Origin: Ruminiclostridium papyrosolvens C7 | Lineage (GTDB): Bacteria; Bacillota; Clostridia; Acetivibrionales; DSM-1351 | Direction of reading: 5' to 3' | Assembly (NCBI RefSeq): GCF_000421965.1 | Contig: NZ_ATAY01000006.1 | Span: 1-64,000 of the forward strand | DNA: 64,000 nt | Part shown: positions 8,637-17,576 of the stretch, piece by piece | How the letters are laid out: every line of letters begins with the position of its first letter | Numbering within the stretch: the stretch's first letter is position 1 | The notes under the pieces: model-generated | Seen by the model: only the letters and a program-made list of their open reading frames with translations | Database searches by the model: none | What the model was told of the DNA's origin: nothing | Made by a program: the position numbers and the translations under genes

Positions 8637-9050
8637 CTAAGCCAGCTCTTTATATTTCGCAAAAGACAAATTTATAAGTGCTCTGTCCTGACTGTAAGTA
8701 ATCTTCTCCAAAGCCTCTTCAATGGAAAAGTATCCGCCTTCACTGAAATTATCTTCTTTATTAATATCAAAATTATCATTAAGGGATTTCATTACATACC
8801 AGGTAATCTTGTTACAAACCGGACGCTGACGTGTTACAGAGAAAAATTCATAGTTGGTATTGCCTGCTGCTAAAATAATTTCCGCATCAATTCCCGTTTC
8901 TTCCTTTACTCTCCTTTTGGCTACCTCATCGGGATAATCTCCACTTCTGATGACTCCCTTTGGAAGTACCCATTCATCCTTCTCATTTTTTAAAAGAAAC
9001 ACTTTCTCTCCAGAAAAGACCACTCCACCTGCACAGTTTCTAACAAGCAT
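8637..9050 (-). CDS. Nudix hydrolase with a non-standard Nudix box
   Basis: 137 residues from ATG 9050 (AAGGGG ribosome-binding site; an in-frame TTG six bases earlier is too close to it). One Nudix domain: strand NCAGGVVF, then the box starting at G32. The canonical Glu after GX5 is Asp38, and the first Glu of REUxEExGU is Arg47; the two metal-binding Glu50-Glu51 and Gly53 are kept. Family members hydrolyse nucleoside diphosphates linked to another group (NTPs, ADP-ribose, Ap4A). Substrate cannot be told. Single gene with its own terminator. Confidence 0.8.
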   Translation of the reverse strand: MLVRNCAGGVVFSGEKVFLLKNEKDEWVLPKGVIRSGDYPDEVAKRRVKEETGIDAEIILAAGNTNYEFFSVTRQRPVCNKITWYVMKSLNDNFDINKEDNFSEGGYFSIEEALEKITYSQDRALINLSFAKYKELA

Positions 9051-9126
9051 AATCAAAACCCCTTCCTGATAGAATTTAGTTTTTATTTAGTTGTCTGTTA
9101 CTATTATAATACTCTAACTGGTGAAT

Positions 9127-10917
9127 TTATACAACCATAAAATCCGCAAGCCTGCTAACTTTTTCCACCTTAACCAGAGCCTTTACCTTTATCCCCCCTT
9201 CCTCATATTCCTGATGAATTATCTGTCCATTTTCATATATATACGGCATAACCCATCCGTCATTATACGGCACTAGAAGGTTTACCTCCTTCAGCTGATG
9301 CATAAAGCCTTCTGTTATTTTTTCCAACAGCTGTTCTATGCCATATCCGGTAGCAGCCGATATCTCGCAAACTGCCGAATATCCCACAGTACTGATTCTC
9401 CTACCGTCCTTTATCAAGTCCTGCTTGTTAAGTACCAGTATGGTGTTTTTAGTTGAAGCACCCAATTCTTCAAGGAGTTTTTCTACAACGGATATTTGCA
9501 TTGAAACGTTCTCATTTGAAGCATCTACCACGTGCAAAAGCATATCTGCGTGAACTGCCTCTTCCAGTGTTGATTTAAAAGCTTCAATCAAGTCATGGGG
9601 AAGCTTTCTGATAAACCCAACCGTATCAATGAGTATTGCTTCCCTTCCGTCGCTCATTGTAAGCTGTCTGGCGGATGGGTCAAGGGTTGCAAAAAGCTTG
9701 TCTTCAACAAGTACCGAAGAACCGCACATCCTGTTCAATAACGTTGATTTCCCTGCATTGGTATACCCCACAATTGCTATTACAGGAGTATTATTGCTGG
9801 TTCTGTTGCTACGCAAAAACTCTCTTCTCTTCTCCAGTTGTTTCAATTCCTGCTCCAGACCTGTGATTCTCCGGCGTATATGCCTTCTGTCTACCTCCAG
9901 CTTTTTTTCACCGGGGCCTCGGGTTCCTATACCTCCTCCAAGCCTTGAAAGCTGAGTTCCCATACCCATAAGTCTCGGAAGTTTGTATTTAAGCTGTGCC
10001 AGTTCTACCTGAAGCTTACCTTCTTTTGAAACAGCCCTTTGTGCAAATATATCAAGTATCAGGGTTGTTCTGTCAATTACCCTTACCTTTATCATTTCCT
10101 CGATATTTCTTATCTGGGCCCCTGAAAGTTCATCATCAAAAATCAGCAATTGAACATCTCTGGCTTGACACATCAAAGAAAGCTCTTCTATTTTTCCCTT
10201 TCCAATGTAATACGCAGAGTCCTCAGTTTGCTTTTTCTGCAATACCTTGTCTACAACTACTGCCCCTGCCGTTTTTGCCAGCTCCTCAAGCTCCTCCAGA
10301 GATTCCTGAGCATCCTTTGAAGTTATATTTTCCAGTCTGCTTTGAGACGTTTCCAAACCTACGAGTATTGCGGTCTCTGCTTCTTCTTCATTTTCATAAA
10401 TTTCGCTCTTTGCAGATGCGTCCAGCTCTTCAATAATTCTGTAGATATAGTTGAGACGAGTATCTCCTATGCTAAATGGCCCATAAATGTCAACGCCTTC
10501 TTCATGGTTCAGGCAGCCTGTATAAATCTCAGAAGGCTGTCCGTCCACAACACCTATGGCTATCATGGTATCCAGTCTCAGCTTCTGAAGTGTGCTTACA
10601 TCTACCTGAGACAACATTCCTCCTCCGCTGGGGTGGGTATGAATACACCTTATCGCAGACAGTCTCGCTGTTCCCCGTCTGCCGTCTACCTGTGGCAAAG
10701 TAACTGTTCCGCTGTCACCAATGCTTATGTATGCTACAACGCCCCTTCTGTTAATAAGCACGGAAATTTCCCTGTTTATTTCTGCTGAAATTCTGGAAAT
10801 AGTCACGGCAAGTTCCTCAGGAACCAAGTCCATTGAACCGTACTTTTTATCGTATAAGTCCTCCAATTCCTGAAGAATCTTGTCCTTTATTGATTGTATA
10901 TTACCATTAACTTTAAT
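9127..10917 (-). CDS. hflX: GTPase HflX with N-terminal JAMM-like domain
   Basis: About 596 residues if translation begins at ATT 10917, which lies eight bases after a perfect AGGAGG and is followed by the expected family N-terminus (KVNGNIQSIKDKIL). The next possible start, TTG 10866, has only a weak site and would drop 17 residues. Residues 18-155 form an extra domain with H93-T-H95-P and S103-x-x-D106, matching the JAMM metal site HxHx7SxxD. Then comes the HflX glycine-rich domain and a GTPase domain: GYTNAGKST near 384, DTVGFIRKLP and NKQD. HflX splits stalled ribosomes under stress. The gene follows dut closely. Confidence 0.88.
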   Translation of the reverse strand: MKVNGNIQSIKDKILQELEDLYDKKYGSMDLVPEELAVTISRISAEINREISVLINRRGVVAYISIGDSGTVTLPQVDGRRGTARLSAIRCIHTHPSGGGMLSQVDVSTLQKLRLDTMIAIGVVDGQPSEIYTGCLNHEEGVDIYGPFSIGDTRLNYIYRIIEELDASAKSEIYENEEEAETAILVGLETSQSRLENITSKDAQESLEELEELAKTAGAVVVDKVLQKKQTEDSAYYIGKGKIEELSLMCQARDVQLLIFDDELSGAQIRNIEEMIKVRVIDRTTLILDIFAQRAVSKEGKLQVELAQLKYKLPRLMGMGTQLSRLGGGIGTRGPGEKKLEVDRRHIRRRITGLEQELKQLEKRREFLRSNRTSNNTPVIAIVGYTNAGKSTLLNRMCGSSVLVEDKLFATLDPSARQLTMSDGREAILIDTVGFIRKLPHDLIEAFKSTLEEAVHADMLLHVVDASNENVSMQISVVEKLLEELGASTKNTILVLNKQDLIKDGRRISTVGYSAVCEISAATGYGIEQLLEKITEGFMHQLKEVNLLVPYNDGWVMPYIYENGQIIHQEYEEGGIKVKALVKVEKVSRLADFMVV

Positions 10918-10948
10918 AAAATCAGCCTCCTTTATAGAATATAAAAGC

Positions 10949-11452
10949 CTACTTTGTAATTCCTGTTGAGCCGAATCCCCCGCCTCTGTTACTACCTATT
11001 TCCCGGACAGAATCAACAATGGTAAATTCCATTTTTGGAACAACCTGTAAAACTATCTGTGCAATTCTATCACCTTTTCTTATAATATATGTTCCCTTAC
11101 GGTTTTCTTTTTCATCCAGCGTAAAAGGAGACTTGCTATTGTCTGGAACCTCCATATCCGAGCTGTTGGAAATTATTATGCCCAACTCATCCCGATACCC
11201 GCTATCAATTGTACCCGGTGAATTTGGGACTCTTAAAGGTGTTTTAAAGGATATTCCGCTGCGGGGTCTTACCTGAATTTCATAACCTTCAGGTATTGCC
11301 AGTTTTAACCCCGTAGGTACAACAACGGTTTCTCCGGGTGCAATTACGGCATTCTCCGCTGCATAGACATCCATCCCGGCATCTCCCGGATTGGCGTATT
11401 TCGGTAAAATTGCATCTTCCCTGCACAATTCTATAAATATCTCAACAGACAT
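10949..11452 (-). CDS. dut: dUTP diphosphatase
   Basis: 167 residues with all five trimeric dUTPase motifs in order: PGDAGMD, RPRSGIS, GTIDSGYRDE (catalytic Asp and substrate Tyr), KGDRIAQIVL and the C-terminal RGGGFGSTG arm. Hydrolyses dUTP to dUMP and pyrophosphate, keeping uracil out of DNA and feeding dTMP synthesis. A stretch of about 20 residues between motifs 3 and 4 (DMEVPDNSKSPFTLDEKENR) is longer than in the shortest family members. GGGGAGG ribosome-binding site. Followed 31 bases on by hflX, so probably one operon. Confidence 0.95.
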   Translation of the reverse strand: MSVEIFIELCREDAILPKYANPGDAGMDVYAAENAVIAPGETVVVPTGLKLAIPEGYEIQVRPRSGISFKTPLRVPNSPGTIDSGYRDELGIIISNSSDMEVPDNSKSPFTLDEKENRKGTYIIRKGDRIAQIVLQVVPKMEFTIVDSVREIGSNRGGGFGSTGITK

Positions 11453-11511
11453 TCTATTTCCTCCCCAGTAGTTAAATCTTATTTGTTTTATGTAAACCGT
11501 TTTCTGAATAC

Positions 11512-14019
11512 TTATACTCCCTTTTGTAAATGCCCTCTTGTAAAGCCTGATACTTTAATCCTTTCAACCAATTTTTCCATATTAGATGTTATTTTATCAT
11601 GTCTAAGCAAACTTCTATATAAGGAACATATATCGTGTAAGTCCTTTTCAGTTTCATCAACAAAACTCAATCTTATATGCTCAATCCCGGTTTTGCTTAT
11701 CTGCTCTGAAAGCTCAGGTGCAAAAAGTACATTTGAATTGAATATTGTACTGCGGCAGTCAATACAATCGCTTTTAACAAGGAATTCCGCACCCTTTCTG
11801 TCACTAAGCTTATAAACGCCGTTTTTACAAAGCTTGCCGCACTTTTGGGGTTCACATTTTCCCACGCTTCCTCCTACAGGACAATACTCGCTGGTCATAA
11901 CGGGGATTTTTCCGTATACCACAAGTTCAGTATCAAAATCCTGAGGATATTTCATTTCAGTTATTTGGGACAGATTAAGTTCACAGGAAAGTGTCCCTCC
12001 GGTGAATCCCAGTTCTTTTAACTTATTCAAAGAATAACTGTTTAATATATTTATTGTATAGTCGCCGACTATTGGTACCCTATTACCCAACTTTTCCCGT
12101 ACTATTTCATAAACAGCAGGACTTCCGGCCAAAAATCCGTCCACGTCAGCAGAAACCTTTTGTAGGCCTTTTTTCAGTATTTCCGTGTAATTCCCCCTTA
12201 TTACAGCAGGGATATATGCATATACTTCCTTCCCGGCCCGGCGAATATTTTCTACACTTTGCAGCTTTTCATTTCCCATTATTTCGGTAAAGGTCAGATA
12301 CACTCTGTCAACGTCCAAGTCTTTAAAGTCCATTCTGTCAGGGTAATCATAAAACATTGCAGATATTTTTTTATCTTTATTTATCTTCTGAACATTTCCC
12401 GGGAAATATGAAATTGAATTAAATGTTCTTTTATCAAAGTTAGCTGATTCCTTTTTAAAGGATAATATCCTTTTTTGTTCCAGGAGTTCACCTGCACTTC
12501 TTCTTATGTTGTTAAGCTCACTTATCGGAATGACTGCATCCTCGTCAATGTCAAGGTTAATGTCCTCTATATCAAAAGGTGTTGAACCCATCTTTTTCAA
12601 TTGTTCAATTATTCTTTCCTTTGTAAGAGGCTTATTTACAGCCTTTTGAGGTAATTGCTCTCCTGCTGCCGAAACACTGTTTCCATAAGCATCCTGCAAG
12701 TTTAGTACCGGTACCTGTCCGTATTTCATGGTGAAGCTTGCTTTTATGCCGGATTTTCTGCTTCCCTTTGAATAGGTTGCAGCAGCCTGCTCCAGCATTT
12801 CCTTGTCCGAGGTCTTGTAAACTCTGCTTCCCTTCTGCACATTTCCTTTTATAACTGAAACCCATACAGTATCACCCTTGTGAGCTTTTCTGACCAATTT
12901 CTTTTCCTTTACGATTTTTGTTATTATCCCTCCTGGGCTTTCCTGAAACTTACTGCCGGACCATATCTCAATCCCGTCACCCATTCCCAGCATATTATCA
13001 AGTTTTATCAAAACGGAATTGGTACTTTTGTCCTGTGAAACCACACTTCCTAAAGGGGTTCCCCAGTTTTTAGGTTTTTCATATGCCATCATTTCCGGCC
13101 CTGTTTTACCCAAAAGGTAACCTTTAGAGAACCCACCCCGATTAAAGCTTTGCAGCAGTTTGTGTCTATCCTCCTGCGATACTTTATGTCTACTTGTTTT
13201 ACTGTCAGCAATACCTTTTTCCTCATAAATCAAGTCAAGATATTTCCTGTAGGTACCAACTACAGAAGCCACGTATTCAGGGCTTTTCATTCGCCCCTCT
13301 ATCTTTAGTGAGGTTACTCCCGCATCGATAAGGTCGGAAAGGTGATCTATATAACATATATCTTTAGGACTAATAAGGTATCCGCTGCCAATGTCACCGC
13401 CATCCCTTTTTATGGAATACGGCATTCTGCACGGTTGGGCGCACTTTCCCCTGTTTCCACTTCTTCCTCCTATCATACTGCTCATATAGCATTGCCCTGA
13501 AACACATATGCACAAAGCACCGTGGACAAAAGCCTCAATTTCAAGAGGGGTTTGTCCGCAAATTCTTTTTATTTCTGCGAGATTCAGCTCTCTTGCAAGT
13601 ACTATTCTGCGAAACCCAAGTGTTTCAAGGGCTTTTATGCCTTCCATGCTGTAAATTGTCATCTGAGTACTGGCATGTAATGTAATTTCGGGTATCAGTT
13701 TTTTTAAATTGGAAGCGAGGCCCATATCCTGTACTATAAAGGCATCTATACCCATTTCGTATGCCTTTGCGGCATATTCTACAGCCTCCTGCATTTCCGA
13801 ATCCAAAACTAAAGTATTCATTGTTAAAAAAACACCGGCATCTCTGGTGTGAGCATAGTCCAATGCCCTTTCCAACTGTTCCTCATCAAAATTTCCCGCA
13901 AACTGTCTGGCATTAAGCAGTTTTCCTCCAAGGTAAACTGCGTCTGCCCCATTTTCTATTGCAGCCAAAAAGGCATCATATGTCCCTGCCGGTGCCAATA
14001 GTTCTATTTTTTTCGCCAA
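11512..14019 (-). CDS. Peptidase U32-family protein with C-terminal DUF3656-type domain
   Basis: 835 residues. Residues 1-300 are the U32 barrel (LLAPAGTYDAFLAAIENGADAVYLG; HGALCICVSGQCYMSS; GGRSGNRGKCAQPCRMPY with its cysteines). A long C-terminal half has a DUF3656-like region and a second barrel repeat with another Cys cluster (EYCPVGGSVGKCEPQKCGKLC). U32 relatives such as RlhA, TrhP and UbiU/V act in RNA hydroxylation or ubiquinone synthesis using an iron-sulfur cluster, so proteolysis may not be the true activity. TTG start with GGAGGT. Lies 37 bases after the gene at 14056-14934. Confidence 0.85.
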   Translation of the reverse strand: MAKKIELLAPAGTYDAFLAAIENGADAVYLGGKLLNARQFAGNFDEEQLERALDYAHTRDAGVFLTMNTLVLDSEMQEAVEYAAKAYEMGIDAFIVQDMGLASNLKKLIPEITLHASTQMTIYSMEGIKALETLGFRRIVLARELNLAEIKRICGQTPLEIEAFVHGALCICVSGQCYMSSMIGGRSGNRGKCAQPCRMPYSIKRDGGDIGSGYLISPKDICYIDHLSDLIDAGVTSLKIEGRMKSPEYVASVVGTYRKYLDLIYEEKGIADSKTSRHKVSQEDRHKLLQSFNRGGFSKGYLLGKTGPEMMAYEKPKNWGTPLGSVVSQDKSTNSVLIKLDNMLGMGDGIEIWSGSKFQESPGGIITKIVKEKKLVRKAHKGDTVWVSVIKGNVQKGSRVYKTSDKEMLEQAAATYSKGSRKSGIKASFTMKYGQVPVLNLQDAYGNSVSAAGEQLPQKAVNKPLTKERIIEQLKKMGSTPFDIEDINLDIDEDAVIPISELNNIRRSAGELLEQKRILSFKKESANFDKRTFNSISYFPGNVQKINKDKKISAMFYDYPDRMDFKDLDVDRVYLTFTEIMGNEKLQSVENIRRAGKEVYAYIPAVIRGNYTEILKKGLQKVSADVDGFLAGSPAVYEIVREKLGNRVPIVGDYTINILNSYSLNKLKELGFTGGTLSCELNLSQITEMKYPQDFDTELVVYGKIPVMTSEYCPVGGSVGKCEPQKCGKLCKNGVYKLSDRKGAEFLVKSDCIDCRSTIFNSNVLFAPELSEQISKTGIEHIRLSFVDETEKDLHDICSLYRSLLRHDKITSNMEKLVERIKVSGFTRGHLQKGV

Positions 14020-14055
14020 ACTGCTACCTCCAAATATCCATTAAATTGCTGCATT

Positions 14056-14934
14056 TCACAGTCCATTTTTTGAAAACAATTCAAGCACAAAGGGCATAAT
14101 GTCTGTCAGTGAGTGAACCTCTGTCTTTACGTTTTCGGCTTTTTTGCCCAGTACTACCACAGGTACCTTGTTCATGGTATGGGTATGAACACTCATGTCC
14201 TCAATATTTCCATGGTCGCTGGTTATAATTAAAACATCCTCTTCAAAATCCATCTGTTTTAACAACTCGTCAAAAAAGCTGTCCAGTCTGTCTATTAATT
14301 TTACTGCTTCATTAAAATCAGCCTTATGGCCTTGTATATCTGTCAAAAAATGTTCGTACAAAGTAAAATCATAATTTCTGCTAAGTCTGTACAGGTTTTG
14401 GGCTGCCTTCTGTGGAGTGACGGTATCAACACTGTATCCTGACTCCTTTAGTATATCTCCTGTAATATCATGGTATACTCCGTTTTCGTTTATGAATTCA
14501 TTTACTGTCCTGAAATTGATTCCGGCTGCCATGCTCATAACAGATGTTACCGAAGGCCTGTGTTTCCTGTCCTTTACATTCAGCATGTTTTCCAGATACT
14601 CATCCCGGTAAACATTTGAGCTGGTAACTTTATAGCCCCTTTTTATAAGTTCGCTGAATATGTTTGATTTATATATAACCTTTTTAAGAGAAATGGTGGG
14701 TTGTCCGCTCAAATGCCTGTTGAGTACCTCAGGGGCATTTACTCCGGTAAATATGGTTGTCTGTCCCGTAGCACTTTGGGGAAGACCTTCCACACCCATT
14801 GAAGCATCAGCCTGAAATCTGGCATTATCTATAAGTCGGGCAAGTACCTGTTGTTCACTAGCATACACAGGGTTTGCCATCCTATCTTTTTCACCTATTC
14901 CCACACCGTCTAAAAATGTAAAAATTACTTTCAT
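14056..14934 (-). CDS. Alkaline-phosphatase-superfamily metalloenzyme
   Basis: 292 residues. The start FLDGVGIGEKD is a metal-binding Asp motif of the phosphoglycerate mutase / phosphopentomutase superfamily; GLPQSATGQTTIFTG gives the catalytic Thr/Ser region, and ITSDHGNIED plus HTHTMNKVPVV supply further metal ligands. It is shorter than true phosphopentomutases and cofactor-independent mutases (about 390-510 residues), so it is a stand-alone metalloenzyme of unknown substrate. Good AAGGAGA ribosome-binding site. Probably co-transcribed with the U32 gene. Confidence 0.75.
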   Translation of the reverse strand: MKVIFTFLDGVGIGEKDRMANPVYASEQQVLARLIDNARFQADASMGVEGLPQSATGQTTIFTGVNAPEVLNRHLSGQPTISLKKVIYKSNIFSELIKRGYKVTSSNVYRDEYLENMLNVKDRKHRPSVTSVMSMAAGINFRTVNEFINENGVYHDITGDILKESGYSVDTVTPQKAAQNLYRLSRNYDFTLYEHFLTDIQGHKADFNEAVKLIDRLDSFFDELLKQMDFEEDVLIITSDHGNIEDMSVHTHTMNKVPVVVLGKKAENVKTEVHSLTDIMPFVLELFSKNGL

Positions 14935-15027
14935 GTCTTTCTCCTTGAAGAATTATTTGCATATATATTATATAATTCTTTGTTCGACATTACCCTTCCT
15001 GCTAAAAGGGATTTTAACATTAAAAAA

Positions 15028-15054
15028 GCCAGAGAAATTAATATTTCCTCCGGC
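15028..15054 (-). terminator. Intrinsic terminator of zapA
   Basis: GCCGGAGGAAAT / ATTTCTCTGGC hairpin (one bulge), followed on the minus strand by TTTTTTAATG, 22 bases past the zapA stop. Confidence 0.8.
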
Positions 15055-15075
15055 CTACAATTAGTCAAAATATTT

Positions 15076-15513
15076 TTACATGTCATATCCTGCAAGGCTT
15101 TTCTGAGCGATTACCCGGTTATCCCTGCCTATGGAGTTTCTTACCTCTCCAAGTTCAGCCTCTCTCTTTGCCAATTCAACCTGCAAAGATGTATTTTTGG
15201 CAGCCAACTCTTCATTTTGCTCTCTCAGTTGTTCAACTTCACTCTTAAGTTTTTCCATTTCACTGACAAGCTCGTCTTTCTCTTTTTCAAGGGAAAGCTC
15301 CCTGGCCCTGGATTTGAAATAATCGTCACCTACGTTGATTGCCGTAAGCACCGCAGCCAAAGACGTGCTAAAGCTGCTGTTTCTCAGCATTATCTCGTTC
15401 ATCTTCTTATCAATATAAAGGCCAACCTTGTGTATGTATTCGTCAGGTTCACTTCCAACCAGAGTATAATCCTTGCCGGCTATACGTATAACAACTTTGT
15501 TTTTTGCAGTCAA
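15076..15513 (-). CDS. zapA: Cell division protein ZapA with extended coiled coil
   Basis: 145 residues. Residues 1-45 form the ZapA head (VVIRIAGKDYTLVGSEPDEYIHKVGLYIDKKM); residues 75-130 are a heptad-rich coiled coil. ZapA binds FtsZ and bundles protofilaments at the division site. At 145 residues it is longer than the B. subtilis protein (about 85), the extra length being coiled coil. TTG start with GGAG about 11 bases upstream. Single gene with its own terminator. Confidence 0.85.
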   Translation of the reverse strand: MTAKNKVVIRIAGKDYTLVGSEPDEYIHKVGLYIDKKMNEIMLRNSSFSTSLAAVLTAINVGDDYFKSRARELSLEKEKDELVSEMEKLKSEVEQLREQNEELAAKNTSLQVELAKREAELGEVRNSIGRDNRVIAQKSLAGYDM

Positions 15514-15644
15514 GGTATATCAGCTCCTTCAAATTGCTAACCACACCCCTAATTATACTATATAGCACCATAATTCGGCAAATAAATTCTTATGGAAAGT
15601 TGAAATATTGTTGAATATATGTATTAAATTTCCATTATTTTTAC

Positions 15645-16043
15645 TTAACCCTTTACAAATGCCGCAAATGCCTTATCAGCTTTACCAATATGTTGTATAA
15701 GCCAATCAACCACCTGCTTGTTTATTGTCGAAATAAAAAGTGGACTGGCACCTTCCCGTTCGAACTGCTCCTTTAGATTTTCAAAATTTTTAAGAAAATT
15801 ATCATGTATTTTTCTGTGGGCATCTCTTTCAGGATAGTTGTACTTTTTGTGCATTTCCTGCTCATCAGTAAAATGAACTATTGTATAGTCCTCAAGAAAC
15901 TTAATGGTGTTGACAACTTCCTCTTTTCCTTTTCCCTTTATGCATGCCGTAAAAAGCTTATCAATAGCTTCAAAAAGTTTTTTGTGCTGGTCATCTATTT
16001 CAGTTATTCCTATAGCAAGGCTGTCTCTCCATTTTATAGCCAT
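15645..16043 (-). CDS. Bacteriohemerythrin
   Basis: 132 residues, a single hemerythrin four-helix bundle. All diiron ligands are present at standard spacing: H20 (DDQHKKLF), H57 and E61 (HFTDEQEMH), H76 and H80 (HRKIH), H118 and D123 (QHIGKAD). Binds O2 at a non-haem diiron site; in anaerobes it is thought to sense, store or scavenge oxygen. Cytoplasmic, not fused to a chemoreceptor. Stands alone between zapA and a hypothetical gene. Confidence 0.93.
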   Translation of the reverse strand: MAIKWRDSLAIGITEIDDQHKKLFEAIDKLFTACIKGKGKEEVVNTIKFLEDYTIVHFTDEQEMHKKYNYPERDAHRKIHDNFLKNFENLKEQFEREGASPLFISTINKQVVDWLIQHIGKADKAFAAFVKG

Positions 16044-16117
16044 TTTCCTGCCTCCAATATTATCAAAATTTGTATGTCTAATATATACCCTGCTAGAATG
16101 GTTTAAAACAATTATAA

Positions 16118-17470
16118 TTACCTCATTTTTGATATTTTACCGGTTCTGGGGTCAAGCATTACAATCCAATATCCAAAGGCTCCGTATTTGGGTCTGAATC
16201 CTTCCATTTGTACCCAACTGCCTACATTATTAAAAGGATTATCATCTATACTATAAACACCGGGTATTCCGCATATTAGCTTTTCCTTGCCGGGCTGTCT
16301 GGTATTCCTTATTCCAAGGATAATATACCTGTACTTATAATGTGCAAGCATAACCTTTGGATTAAATAAAAGATAAGTCTTAATGTTATTCCTGAAAAGA
16401 ATGTTGTTAAGAAAGCCTGGGCTGTTGATCTTCCACCACCTAAAGCTCCTGTTCCTTGTTCTGAAAGGGTTATATTCCTCGAAGCTGTTATCAAGCTCCT
16501 GTTTTAAAAGCTGCATATTGAATGAACGGTCCCTGTCTTCTCCCTGCTGTTCCCCTTCCTCAGATTCATCTACCTTAATAGATGAGATATCGTTAAAATC
16601 TTCCTGAATCCTTTTCCATACATTCTGAGCTTCCTCGGATTCCTCTGGTTCCACTGATTCCGATTCTTCAGGCTTCTCTATTTCCCTCTCTTCTTCTTCA
16701 TAAGAACTTTCATATACGCTTGACAAGCCCTCCTGAAATTTACTTGACAAGTCAGGTATAGGGGCATCCTTTGCAGACAGATTGTCTTCCTCTGCATCTT
16801 TATTTGCTTCAAAGTCCCCCCGTTCCTGCTCTGTACTTTCGGATTCAGGCGTTTCAGAGTAGTTTTCACATCCCTCTTCCTCAATAACGGTCCATGGCTG
16901 TATATTGATTATCTCTGTCTCATCGATTACCCCATCTTGTTCTGTCAGGGCAGCCTCCGTTTCAGGTTCTTCGGGTATTGCCTGATATATAGTTTTATCC
17001 TCAGCCTTGGGTTCCGGTGCTATTTCGTTTTTTGTCGCAGCAGGCTGTTCCAGCAATCTTTCAAATTGCTCTTTCCACACCTGCTCCCCTTTTGTATATG
17101 CTACTAAAGGACACTTAACCGTCCCTGAGGCCTTATTATCAGTACTACGGCATATTACTGCAAAAATATTTATTTCCTGCACATTAAGCTTATTTGAACC
17201 TATTTCCTCTGAAGGGAAATTTGTTTTCATATCAATTCTTCCGTTGATAGGCTGTATCCGGCATATATCACTATATTTGAGCATATCACCATCTTTATGT
17301 ATACCGTACAAACTATAGGCTGAATCTTTTTTATCGGATAAATTATTCAGAGAAAGCTGAAAACGAGTATTATCGCCGTTGATTTCCACTTTTATAAATC
17401 CGCCGGGGTTTTCCCAATTATTATCCATTGTCTTAAATATATGAAACTGTCTTTCATATGCATTTCCCAT
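16118..17470 (-). CDS. Large acidic-linker protein, unknown function
   Basis: 450 residues in three parts: an N-terminal beta-rich domain (about 1-135, with GGFIKVEINGDNTRFQLSL), a Glu/Ser/Pro-rich disordered linker (about 140-310), and a basic/aromatic C-terminal domain (about 320-450, with YRYIILGIRNTRQPGKE and GSWVQMEGFRPKYGAFGYW). No signal peptide or membrane segment. The layout suggests two binding modules joined by a flexible spacer; similar genes seem to be confined to clostridia, from memory. Ribosome-binding site AAGGAG. Function unknown. Confidence 0.65.
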   Translation of the reverse strand: MGNAYERQFHIFKTMDNNWENPGGFIKVEINGDNTRFQLSLNNLSDKKDSAYSLYGIHKDGDMLKYSDICRIQPINGRIDMKTNFPSEEIGSNKLNVQEINIFAVICRSTDNKASGTVKCPLVAYTKGEQVWKEQFERLLEQPAATKNEIAPEPKAEDKTIYQAIPEEPETEAALTEQDGVIDETEIINIQPWTVIEEEGCENYSETPESESTEQERGDFEANKDAEEDNLSAKDAPIPDLSSKFQEGLSSVYESSYEEEEREIEKPEESESVEPEESEEAQNVWKRIQEDFNDISSIKVDESEEGEQQGEDRDRSFNMQLLKQELDNSFEEYNPFRTRNRSFRWWKINSPGFLNNILFRNNIKTYLLFNPKVMLAHYKYRYIILGIRNTRQPGKEKLICGIPGVYSIDDNPFNNVGSWVQMEGFRPKYGAFGYWIVMLDPRTGKISKMR

Positions 17471-17534
17471 TGCAGATTTCTCCTTTTTTAAGCAGATTAC
17501 TCCTAACAGTAAAAATATATGATATAAATAAAAA

Positions 17535-17564
17535 AATAAGACTATCTTTTTTGATAGCCTTATT
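17535..17564 (-). terminator. Intrinsic terminator of ksgA
   Basis: AATAAGGCTATC / GATAGTCTTATT hairpin with an A6 loop, then TTTTTTT on the minus strand, just after the ksgA stop. Confidence 0.85.
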
Positions 17565-17576
17565 AATTCGCCTTTA

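Noticed and set aside
9996..10788. Open frames antisense to hflX
   Set aside because: They run opposite a convincing GTPase gene and have no ribosome-binding site or known domains.
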